From Herpetosiphonaceae bacterium (GTDB lineage Bacteria; Chloroflexota; Chloroflexia; Chloroflexales; Herpetosiphonaceae): a stretch of DNA of 64,000 bases. Location of the stretch: NCBI GenBank assembly GCA_013538855.1, contig JABXJS010000127.1, forward strand, positions 28,600-92,599. The letters run 5' to 3'. Shown in pieces: positions 25,701 to 37,700 of the stretch. Under the pieces are notes generated by a model that did not search any database, had not been told where the DNA came from, and saw only the letters and a list, made by a program, of their open reading frames with translations. Positions within the stretch are counted from its first letter, which is position 1; every line of letters starts with the position of its first letter. A program made the position numbers and the translations under genes.

Positions 25701-28700
25701 CTGCTCACGCGGCGAATGCGGCGGTTGTTGAGGTCGGCGATGTAGAGCGCGCCATCGATGCCCACCTGCACGCCATAGGGCGAGTAGAGGCGTGCGCCAG
25801 TGGCCGAGCCGTTATCGCCAGCGTACCCAGCCGTCCCGTTGCCCGCCACGGTGGTGATGATGCCATCGGGGCTGACGCGGCGGATGCGGTGGTTGTTGGT
25901 GTCGGCGATGTACAGGCTGCCATCTGGTCCCACAGCGACGTCGGCTGGTGAGCTGAGTCGCGCTGTGGTTGCGAGTGCGCCGTCGCCGTCGTAGCCCCCC
26001 GTCCCGTTGCCCGCCACGGTGGTGATGATGCCATCGGGGCTGACGCGGCGGATGCGGTGGTTGTTAGTGTCGGCGATGTACAGGCTGCCATCTGCGCCCA
26101 GCGCCAGGCCCCTGATGGAGCTGAGGCGCGTGGATGTCGCTGGCACATCATCACCGCTGTAGCCGTAGGAGCCGTTGCCCGCGACGGTCGTGATGATACC
26201 GTTTTGGTTGACATAGCGCACGCGATAGTAGTCAGTGTCGGCGATATAGAAGCCGCCGTTTGGTGCCGCGACCACATCGTAGATGTTGCCCAGGTAGGCC
26301 TGCGTGGCCAGCGCGCCGTCGTTGTAGCTACAGCACACGCCGCCGGCCACCGTGTCGATGGTGCGGTTGGTCGTGCCTGCGCTGGTGATGTTGAGCGTGC
26401 GTGTGTTGAGCGTGCTTGCGACCATGCCGCTGATCGGCAGCGTGCGCTGGATGCCGCCGACCAGCAGCGTCACGGTGAGCGCGTCGGTCGCATCGGCCAC
26501 GATCAGATCGAGGCTGTAGTTGCCGCTGTCGTTGGTGTAGCTGCCAGCGCCGCTGTGCAGGCTGGTCGCGCGCACATCGACGTAGGTGCCCAGCAGCGGC
26601 GCAGCGCTGGCGTTCTGCACCATGCCGCTGATGCGCAGCGTGGTGGGCGTGATCGCCAGCGTCTGGTTGAAGGTGTTGTCGATCAATGTCGCCGGATCGA
26701 GCGTGGCGGTGTAGGTGTGCGTGCCCCACGCGCCGCTGAGCTGATAGGTGACGTCGAACGGTGTTAGCTCAGCCGTCGGCGTGATCTCAGTGCTACAGGC
26801 GTAGGTGCCGAAGAACTGGATCGTCGTCGTGGCGCAGAGCTGGCGGCTGGTATCGCTGATGATCAGCGTTGTGCGTCCGCCATCGCGCAGCGGCGTGCTG
26901 GTCAGCGCATTGTGCACCTCGCCGCGCAGGAACAGCGTGCGGCGGCGGATGGTCAGATCGTGGCCGATTGGGTTGAGCTGGCGTAGATTGAGCGTCCGCG
27001 TCAGCGTCTCTTCGAGGGTGGTGCCGTTCGCCTGGACACTGTAGGCCAGCGTGATGTCGCTTGTGTTGGCCTGGACCGCGCCATAGAAGCTGTAGCGGCC
27101 CTGGGCATCGACATAGCCGGCCAGCGGTGTCAGCAGCGCCGGGCTGCTCACCTCAACATACGCGTCGGCAAGCGGTGAGCCGTCGTAGTTGGTCACGGTG
27201 CCGGTCAGCTGAACGGTGGTTGGATGGACCAGCAGGTCGCGTGCGACGCTGATGCGGCTCGCGCCGATGTCGGCTGGCCACGTGTCGGTGATCACCTCGC
27301 TGCCCCACGGGCCACTGACGGTGTAGGTGGCCGAGATCGCGCTGGTGGGGGTGATCACCATGTTGTTGCACGTGTAGGCGCTGCTATTCGGGCTGTAGTT
27401 GCACAGCGTCGAGCCGTTGGCACGCACCTGGATGGTGCTGATCGGCAGCGTCTGCGTCGTGGCATAGCTGTTGCGCAGGGTGCCGGACAGATCGACGCGG
27501 CGGCGATCGAACATGAGCGTGCTGGTCAGCGTGGTCAGTTCGTTGGGCGTGGCGCTGAAGCTACCGCTCTGGCTTAGGTTCATGCCGTTGCGTGAGAACG
27601 AGTAGTTAAAACTGCCGCTGGTCACGTCGGCGCGTGGCAGCGCATAGAGGTGATAGTTACCGCTGGCATCGCTGGTGACCGACTGAATGTTGTAGCTATC
27701 GAGATTGCCGCCGTTCACGCTCACGCTGACACCGCTCAGCGCTGTGCCATCGCGATCCACAACCTGGCCTGCGAAATCAAGCGTGGTGGGTCGCAGCAGC
27801 AGGTTCTTATCAAAGTAGATTGTGCTGCCCGGTGCACCGGCAGGAACAGTCTGCGACACCACGGTGGTGCCCCACGGCCCCACAATCTCATAGGTGGCGC
27901 TGAACGCATCGGTGCTGAGCACCGGCCCAGAGCAGTTGTAGTAGTAGCCGTAGGTCGAGTTGAGGTATGAGTCCTGACACAGCTGCGTGCCCTGCTGATC
28001 GCGCACGGTGACTGTCCGCGAGCGCACGGGCCATGTTGGCGCAAACTCGTTGTACAGATAGCCGCGGAAGTAGACGGTGCGGCGATCAAACACGACGGTG
28101 CGGGTGAGTGTGGTTAGCGCATTGGCCGTCGCCGTGAACGGTACCGTCTGGTTGATCGTCGAGCTAAGCGTTGTGTCAAGGCTGACGTTGCCGGTGAGCA
28201 CGCCGCTGTCGAGCACCGCGTAGACGTTGAATGTGCCATCGGCCGCGCTGGTGCCGCTGCGCACGTTGCTGTACGACAGGCTGCTGCCGCTGAGCGTCAC
28301 GCCCGCGCCGGAGAGCCGGTTGTTGGCCGAGTCTTGGACGTAGCCGGTGACATGCAGTGTCGTCGGGCTGATGCTCAGGTCGCGGCTGGCGTTGTAGGCC
28401 CCGCTGCTTGCCGGAATGGTCTGCGTGACCACCGCCGTGCCCCAGTCGCCGCTCAGCGTGTAGGTGGCGCTGAAGGCGGCGGTGGTGCCAACAGTGGCGG
28501 AGCAGCTGTAGTAGGTGCTGTAGTTGTTGGTCGTGCACAGCGTGCCCAGCCCGGGGGCCTCAACCCGCACTTGATTGGTGTAGAGGTTCATCCCACTGAC
28601 CAGCGCGTTGCGCACGTAGCCGTAGAAGCTGACCTGGCGCGTGGTGATCGTGATGTCCTTGCTCACCGTCGTGAGCGCGTTAGGCGTGGCGCTGAAGCTC

Positions 28701-31700
28701 TGGCTGGCGCTGGTGTTGGTGCCATTGGCCGTGACGGTGTAGTTGAGCGTGCCGCTGCTCTGGCCGGATTTCAGCGTGATTGCCATGGTGTACTGGCCGC
28801 TGGCGTTGGTGGTGGCCTGCACCCAGCCTGGGCTGGAGAACGGCGTTGCATCGACCCGCACGGTGGCCGCGTTGATGCCGCCGCCCTGCGCGTCCTGCAC
28901 GCGGCCGGTCAGCTGGACCGTGGTGGCCGTGACTGGCAAGTTGCTGCTGACGGTGGTGTTGCTACCAGCCGTGCCAGCGCCGACGGTGCCGGTCAGGGTT
29001 GTTGTGCCCCAGTCGCCGCTGATCTCATAGATGGTCTCGAAGGCGTCGGGATTGAATACCTGCGCGCTACAGCTGTAGCCGCTGCTGTTGCTCGTGAGCG
29101 AGCAGAAGCGCCCTAGCTCGGTTGAGCGGATGATCACCTGCGCGCCTTGGATGCGCAGGCTCGGCAGCACGCTCGCCACAACATAGCCGTTGAAGGTGAC
29201 GGTGCGCGACTGGAGCGTCAGGTCGTGGCTGACGCTGGTCACCTGGCGCGGCGTGGCGCTGAAGGCGACGGTGTCGCTGGCCGTCGAGGCCTGGTAGCTC
29301 AGCAGGTAGGGCAGCGAGCCGCTGGTGATATTGTCCTTGAGCACCACCGTGCCGCTGTAGACGCCCTGCGCGTTTGTGGTCATTGCCAGCGGGTTGCTGG
29401 CGCTGGAGACCAGATCGCTGTCGATGGTGATGCTTGCGCCGCCGAGCGGTGTGCTGTTGCCATCGCGGGCGGTGCCGGTGAGCAGCAGCGTCGTCGGGTC
29501 GACGAGCAGCGTCGGGTTGACGTTGGCCGTGCTGCCTGTGTCGCCTGGCGGCACGCTGAACGTCACCACGCGTGTGCCCCAGTCGGCGCTGACGGTGGCC
29601 GTGATCACGAATGCGCCGCCCTCGCTGACCTGCTGGGCACACGTGAAGTTGCCGCTGCTGGTGGTCGTGCGGCTGCAGAAGGCCGCGCCGCTTGGCAGCT
29701 GGAGGTTTACATTCGTGCTGCGTAGTCCCAGGTACGTGTGTCGGTTGACCACCTGGCCAGCGACGCTGACGCTGCGCGAGGTAAAGCTGATGTCCTGGTT
29801 GACTGTGGTGATCGTGTTCGCCGTAGCGCTGAAGGGCACATCGACGCTGCTGCTGCCTGCGCCATAGCTGACGCTGTAGAGCAGCTGGCCGCTGGTGGTG
29901 CCGCTCTTCAGCAGCACAGTGCCGGTGTAGTGGCCCTGCGCGTCGCTGGTGAACACCAGGCTGCCGTTGCTGGCCGACAGGCTGGCACCGCTGACGCTGA
30001 CGGTCGCACCGCCAATCGGCGCGCCGCCGCCGCCGCGCACCTGGCCGGTGAGCCGCAGCATGGTCGGCGTGGCGCTTAGCGCCTGCGTGACTGTGATCAG
30101 CGAGCCGAACGTGCCTGCTGCGACAAGCGCTGGCGCGCTCACGCTGCCCCAGTCGCCGCTGGCCGTCACCGTGCTGCTGAACGCGCCTGTGTTCTCCACC
30201 GAGGCGCGGCAGCTGTAGGTGCCGCTGGTTGTGCCGCTGCTGGAGCAGAGCGTGGCTGCGCCGCTGGTGATGCTGATGCTCGGACTGCGCATCGTCGCGC
30301 CAGGGATCAGGCTGTTGCCGACGCTGCCGTTCCAGACGACGGCGCGGTTGGTAAAGCGCACGTCTTGCACAATCGGCGTGGCCACGCTCGGCGTAACGCT
30401 AATCGAGCGGGCAATGGTCGCCTCGGCCTGTCCGTAGCGCACGAGGTAGCTCAGGTCGGCGCTGGTCAGGCCCGCGCGCAGCACGAGCGGCCCGTTGTAG
30501 CCGCCCTGAGCATCGGTCGTCAGCGGCTGATGCTTGGCGTTGGCCGAGAGCTGCGCACTGCTGACGCTGATTGTTGCCCCCTGCAGCGGCGCGTCGTTGC
30601 CGCCGCGCACGATGCCGCGCGCCAGAATGGTGGTTGGCTGCGCCTCCAGCGTGCGCGTGATGTCGGTGGTGGTGCCTGCGCCACCGGCCGGGATGGTGCC
30701 GGTTAGGATCGTCGTGCCCCAGTCGCCCTGGATCAGGTACTGCACGGGCACCTCGCCGGACTCGAGCACCTGGCCCTGGCAGGTGAAGCCGGCGCTGCTG
30801 TTCGATGTGACGCGGCACAGCCGCCCGCCGCCAGCCAGGTCAACCTCAATCACGCTGCTGCTCATCAGCTGGTAGGGCGCGAAGTGGTTCACGATCTGGC
30901 CGTTGAAGCGCACGCTGCGGGTAGTGAAGCGCAGCGTCCGCGTCACGGTGGTGAGCGCGTTGGCCTGGGCGTTGAACGGTCCGCTCAGTGTGCCGGTGGC
31001 GTTGTTGTAGGTCACGCCGTAGCTTAGGTCACCGCTGGTCATGCCGGTCTTCAGCACGACGGTGCCGCTGTAGAAGCCCTGCGCGTCGGTGTCAAAGGTC
31101 CAGTTTGGCGTTGCCGCCGACAGCGCCGGGCTGTTGATGTGCACGCTAGCGTTTGGCAGCACCTGGCCCTGGCCATCCTCAACGTGGCCGATCACCCGCA
31201 GGGTGGTTGGGCTGATGTTGATCGGCAGGTTGACATTGCTGGTGGTGCCTGCACCGCCAGCAGGAATCTCGCCGCTGGTGGAGGCGCTGCCCCAGTCGCC
31301 GCTCACCTGCATCTGGATGGGCAGCGCGCCAAGCTCGACAACGTGGATGCTGCACGAGTACTGGCCGCTGCTGTTGGTGTAGGCGTTGCACAGCTCGCCG
31401 CCGCCGCTGTCGCTGAGCTGCACGCGGGCGTTGCGCAGCGGCATGTTTCCGCTCAGCGCGTTGCCCACGATGCCGCTCACATTCACGATGCGCTCGGTGA
31501 AGGTGATGTCGCGCGTCACGGTGTTTAGCACGTCGGCCTGCGCCGTGAACGGCACCAGCGCCACGCCATGGCCATCGCCATAGCTGATGTTGTAGGTCAG
31601 CGAGCCAGCGTTGGTGTTGGCCTTCAGCACGACGGTGCCGCTGTACACGCCTTGGGCGTTGGTTGAGAAGGTGGTCGGCGGCATCGATGCGGACATCTGC

Positions 31701-34700
31701 GCGCCATTGACGGTGATGTCTGCGCCAGGTAGCGGCGCGCCGAAGCCGTCGCGCACCGTGCCAACCAGCCGCAACGTTGTCGCCGCGATCGGGAAGTTGT
31801 TGGTCACGGTGATCGCGCTGCCGACCGCGCCAAATGGCACGTCATCGGTGTACACCGCCGTGCCCCAGTCGCCGTTGAGCGTGTAGGTCACGGTGAACGG
31901 CTCGACGCTGACGCCCGGTGCGATACAGGTGTACTCGCCAAGGTAGACCTCGGGGTTGTACTGGTGGCCGCTGCCGTCGTCGATGTTCACGTGGCACAGC
32001 TCGCCGCGATCTGGCGTTGAGACGCCGATCTCGCCGAGCATGCTCAGGCCAGGCGCGAAGGCGTTGCGGGCGCGGCCCACGAACACGGCCTTGCGATAGG
32101 AGATCTCGAAGTCCTGGCGGTCGTGGTTAAGCGCGTTGCGCGTCAGGCCGAAGAAGCGCCTGGTCGACTGCTGGTGGATGTTGTAGTACTTGATGTCGAA
32201 CTTCATGTCGCCCTGGGTGACGTTCGGCTTCAACACAACATACGCGTCGTAGTTGCCCTGCGCGTCGGCGCGCACTGTGAAGCCCTTGAGGCCCTGTGGC
32301 CCGCTGTAGCCCACGAAGTCGCCGAAGATCGTCACGTCGGCTCCCGCGAGGCGCTTGCCGTACGGGTCGGTGACGGTGCCGAAGAGGTGCAGCGTCGTTG
32401 GCGAGACGGTGAAGTCGCGCTCGACCAGCGTGGTCAGGCCCACGCCCAGCACGTTGGTAATCGTGCCGGTGGCGTCGCTCGCGCCCCACTCGCCGCTGAT
32501 GTGGTAGTTTACGTCAAACGGGCTGCCATCGTCGAGGAAGGCATCGCAGGTGTAGTAGCCCGTGTTGAGATTCATCTCGGCGTCGCAGTACTGGCTGCTC
32601 CAGAAGTCCGGCGAGGTGACATACATCAGTCCCGGCACGCCGAGACCCGGCACATGGGCGTTAGTCACGCGGCCTACGAAGCGCACGCGGCGGCGCTCGA
32701 ACGGCCAGTTCTGCCAGAACTCGTTAAGCTCGGCTGGGCGGAACGAGCGGCTTGGCAGGCGGTACTCGGTCACGATGCCGTCAACGGTGATCACGTACTC
32801 GATATCAACCTGGCCCTGGAGCCATGGCGAGATGTTGATGTACGTCTCGTAGATGCCGTTTTGGTCGGCGGTGTCGCTGGCCGAGCCGATGATCTGGCCG
32901 TTGTAGCGGATGCGCGTCTGCACCTGCGCCCGGCCCACCGGATAGCCGCCGGGCTGCGTGACCACGCCGCCAAGGTGGAAGGTCGTCGGTGTCAGCTGCA
33001 CATCTTCAAAGATGGTGCGCGACTGGCCAATCATCGGGATGTCGGTCACCTCGAAGACGCGCTCCGCGTTGCCGTGCGGCCCCCAGGCGTTGACCGTCAC
33101 CTCGAATGGCTCATCGGAGTCCTGTCTGACGGTGCAGTTGTACGATCCCATCACCAGGCCGTACTCGCCGAGCGGCGGCCCGATGTTCTCGTCGTAGTAA
33201 CAGATCATGCCGTGGGTTGGCGAGGTCAGCGAGTACCACGCGACGGTGTTGGCCGCTGGCACCGTCGGCGCGTGCGCGTTGAGGAAGTTGCCGCGCAGAA
33301 TGATCGTGCGCGCGGTGCTCGGGTCGACGTGTGGCTTGACCAAGGTGATCGTGCCCACGTCGAGGTCGTTCATCTGTAGCTCGTTGATGTTGTTGAAGTG
33401 CGCCACGTAGGCCAGCGGCGTGCCGCCAACGGCAAAGACAAGGCTGAGCGTGCCGGTGAGCGTGCCGTTGAGATCGCGCAGCACCGCCAGCACCTCGAAG
33501 TCGCCGTCGGCGTTGGTGCTGCTGCTCTGCCACTGCGATGAGACCATCGGCGAGCTGGCCACGCGCGGATAGCTGGTCGTCACGCTGCGGTTGCTGATCG
33601 GCGCGACAAAGCCCTCGTCGTCCAGCAGCGCGGTGCCGCGGACGCGCAGCATCGTCGGCGTCACCGGCAGCTGCTTGTCCCAGTAGCCGATGCGGCCTGG
33701 GTCGGGCAGGGTGTCAACATGGTCGGTGTAGGTCGAGGTGCCCCAGTCGGCGTAGAGCGTGTAGCTGACGTCGAAGGGCGTGCCGTCGGCCAGCTGCACC
33801 GCGCACTGGTAGCTGGCGCTCACGTCGTTGCTGATGCAGATGTTGCCCAGCGTCGGCGAGCTGATCACCAGCTGATTGTTACGCGACCACGTGCCGCTGC
33901 CGCCGGTCAGCGTGTTGACCATGCTGCCGCGGAAGATCAAGTTGCGCGCGCTGATCTCTAGATCATGCGTTGCGTAGTTGATGATGCTGTCACGGTCGAG
34001 GATGAAGCTGGCCTCCTCTACGGTGGTGATGCCGTTGACCGTGATGTTGTAGTGGATGTTGACGTTGGTCACATCTGCGCCCAGGATCACGGTGGTGCTG
34101 TAGGTGCCGCTTCCATTGGTGCTCGCCGCCGTCGTGACGTAGCCGTCGCTGACGATGGTGTAGCTCTTCATGCTCACGCTTGCGCCTGGCAGCGGTGTGC
34201 CGTCGGAGGCGCTGACGGTGCCGTTGAGGATCAGCATTCTTGGATGCGCTGGGATGTCCTGGCGCACCTCGTGTGTGCCTGCGGCGGCCTCAATGTTGTT
34301 GAAGCGCACCTCGCCCCACGTGCTCTCGCCGGTGATGCGCAGCGGGTGGTTCGGGTTGGTCATGCCTGGGCACGGCGCGCTGCCTTGGCAGAAGCGGCCC
34401 TCGACCCGGTAGTTCACCAGGAATGGCGCGTCGGTATCGACCAGCGCGTCGCAGCGGTAGTCCTCCTCGGTGGAGATGTACTGCGAATTGTTTTGATTCG
34501 GCATGCGGCACAGCGTGCGGTTCAGCGTCGGCGAGACCAGCAGCAGCGTGCCTTTGAGCCGATGCTGCGGCGCGGTCTCATTGCGCAGCCGCCCGCTGAA
34601 GGTGACGCGGCGGTAGGGGTATTGGAAGTCGGCGCGCACGCTGGTCAGTTCGTTGCGCGGCGTAACGAGCGTGTCGGTGCGCGTGAGCGTGTAGCTCTGG

Positions 34701-37700
34701 TCGCCGAAGGTGTACACCACCTGATAATCTAGGTCGGTGCCGGTCCACTCGGTGCCGAGCACGGCGTAGGTTGTGTAGTAGCCGGTGGCGCTGGTCTTGG
34801 TGTTGATCAGGTGCTCCAGCGTGCCGTTGACGTAGTGAGGCAGGAAGGCGTCGCCGGCCAGCGTCAGCTTCACGTCCTTGAGCGGCTGGCTATCGCGATC
34901 AACGATGCGCCCGCTCATCTCCACCGTGGTGGGGAAGACGGTGAGGTTGCGTGCGACGGTTACGCGCTGGCCAGGGCCAGGCAGGTGGGTGACGGTGCCA
35001 GTCAGCACCGCCGATCCCCAGTTGCCGCTCAGGGCGTACTGCACCTCGAACGGCTGGTCGGTGAAGACGCGCGCGTCGCACTGATACGTCGTCTTGAGGT
35101 AGCGGTCCTGCGTGGCGTACTCGCACAGGTAGCCGATGCTCGGCGCGGTCACCACTACCCGCGTGCCATAGACGCCGCTGTCGGGGTGGCTTGGGTTGAC
35201 GAAGCCGTTCTTGACGCTGCCGCTGAATGTCACCACGCGCATATCAAGGATGAAGTCGCGGGTCAGCGGGGTCTCCTGGTTCAGCCGTGCCAGGTACTCG
35301 ACGTTGTTGATCCGGCCCTCTTCGCCGTAGCCGATGAAGTAGTTGAGCGTGCCGGTCCACTGTGCGGTGCGCGGCTTCATAATCACATAGAAGTCGTAGT
35401 CACCGCTGGCGTTGGTCTTGCCTGGCGCGATGCGGTACACATCGTTGCCGCTGATCACGACATCGACGTTGCCCAGCGGGTCGCCCTGCGGCGTCTGCAC
35501 GCGGCCGAAGGCGTGGATTGCCGTCAGCTGGAGCTGAAGGTCGCGCACATGCTCGACCACGTCCTGCGAGCCGTCGATGGTCGCTGTCTCGGTGAAGGCT
35601 TGGCTGCCCCACTCGCCGCTCATGCTGTAGGAGATCGAGATCGGCGCGGTCGAGCGCGTCTGGCCCACACAGACATACGTTCCGTCGAGGGCGGTCTGCG
35701 TGACACAGCGCATGCCGCTGGTGGTGATCAGCCCATCGGACTGAATTTGGATGTTGGTCAGCGGTGTGTCAACGTGATAGATGTTGCTCACGGTGCCGCG
35801 CAGGTAGACGGTTCGCGGCGTGTAGATCATATCGCGCGTAACGGTTGTCGCCTCAAACGGCACGGCGTCGAACGTCGCTGTGTCGGTGATGGCGATCTGG
35901 CGATAGCTGAGCGTATACTCCAGCGTGCCAGTCGTCACGCCATACGGCAGGATGATCGCGGTGTTGTAGGTGCCGTCGGGTTTGGTGCGCGTCGAGATGG
36001 TGCGCCCTGCGGCTCGAATGGTCATGCTGGCCTCTGGCAGCGGGTTGCCCGATGGCCGCGTGACTACGCCGTTCAGCTCGAGAATCGTGGTGCGAATCTC
36101 CAGGTCGCGCGGCACGTAGCGCCGTCCGCCCAGCGGGGCTAGCGCAGCGGTATGCGTGTACATCGTGGTGCCCCAGGCAGTGGTGACGGTGTAGATCAGG
36201 TCGATCGTGCCTGGTCCCACCGGGTCAACCTCGGCGCGGCACTCGTGCGGGTAGAGGCCCGGCTCTAGATAGGCGTCGGGCCGGAACTCGTCGATGCCGG
36301 TGAAAGTCTGACACAGCACGCCTAAGCCTGGCGACTCAATTTTGACCGCCACGCCCGGCACCGGCTGGTTGATGCGCGTGTCGATGACGCGGCCAGCGAA
36401 GATGAGCATGCTGCCGCGCACGGTGAAGTCGTGCTGCACCTCCAGCGGCAGGCCCACCACCGCGCCAGCGAAGTTAAATGATCCGCCGGTGGTCACGTTG
36501 ATGTAGCGCACGTTGTACTGCAGCGATCCGCTGTTGATGTTGTCGTCAAGCGGCAGGTACATCGAATACTCGCCGGTGATGTTGGTCGAGGCTTTGATCT
36601 CGGCGATGCCCTCGGGGCTGCTGACGGTCACCTCTGCCGCCGAAACCGGGTTGCCGTCAGGATCGCGCACGAAGCCGCTCAGGTGCAGCACCGGCGTCTC
36701 CAGCCGCAGCGGCGTGATTACGCGGAACGGCTCGCCTGCGCCACGGGCGCGTGGGTCCACCGTCACGGTGGTGCTGGTCAGAATCGTGGTTGGGTTGCGC
36801 CCGACAAGCTGAATCTTGACATCGAACGGATCAAGCGTCTCGATGGTCTCTTCGCAGAAGTAGGTGCCCTCTTTCAGGCGATCAGTCGTCTCTTTGCGCG
36901 GGTCGAGCTTGCGAATCTCGTTGCCAAACTCATCAACGAGCGCCTGTGGATCGACATAAATCAGCGTGGTCACATCGCACGAGTTGAACTCTGGATGCGG
37001 CAGCACTGGCTCGATGATCACCCGCGTGCCTGGCGCTGGCTTGCTGTCGTCGAACAGGAACGACACGCGCCCCTTGAACTGGAGCAGCACGCCGGTCAGC
37101 GTCAAATCTTCGCGCACGACGTTCAGCGCATTGGGATTCATGTTGCTGAACTGGCGCTGAATGGTTGTGCGCACCATCTGGGCGTCGGGATCGGTGCGGA
37201 ACTCCGGGTTGAACAGCAGACGATAGGTGTTGGTGCCGCTGATCACGCCATCGTTGAGCATCATGTAGCTGGTGTACATGCCCGTGGCGCTCGTTGTGGT
37301 GTACGACGTGGTGAAGCCGCCCACCGTCGGGCCGCTGATGCGCAGCTCGGCGTTGTACAGCGCCTCGCCGGTCTGATCGCGCACCTGCCCGACGAGCTGC
37401 AGCGTCGTTGGCGCTACGGTCATGTCCTGCACAAGCGTGCTCTGGCCGCCGGCTGGCGGCAGGCTATCGACGCTGAGATTTTTCGTGGCGCTGCCGCGGC
37501 CGCTGACGCGCACAGTGAGCTGGCCGGTGCGGCCGTTGGAGGGCACGCGGCAGGCGTAGCGCCCGAAGCGGTCGGTCCAGGTGCTGCACGGCGCAAGTTC
37601 GGTTGAGGTCACGTCGATCTTCGCGCCGGGCACCGGCAGCCCTGGCACCAGCTGGTTCCAGACCGTGCCGGTCACGGTGACGAAGCACACACCGGTGGCG

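Larger units (their letters stand above)
20570..26365 (-). repeat. Super-repeat of about 2.4 kb: NHL block plus two Cys/WG modules
   Basis: The three NHL blocks begin at about 26361, 23959 and 21562, giving intervals of about 2.40 kb each. Each of the first two intervals contains one six-unit NHL block followed by exactly two regulatory/Cys-WG module pairs. The third interval has the NHL block, then one regulatory-like domain and the P-like terminus. This order points to duplication of a whole composite segment. Confidence 0.85.

Noticed and set aside
20570..26365. A CRISPR-like pattern of regularly spaced similar DNA segments
   Set aside because: The spacing is about 168 bases, the units are coding in one frame, and the conserved parts translate to NHL motifs.
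32123..33379. Antisense frames of more than 400 codons inside the giant gene (also 34811-36142)
   Set aside because: Composition and periodicity follow the sense-strand modules; no start site or domain.
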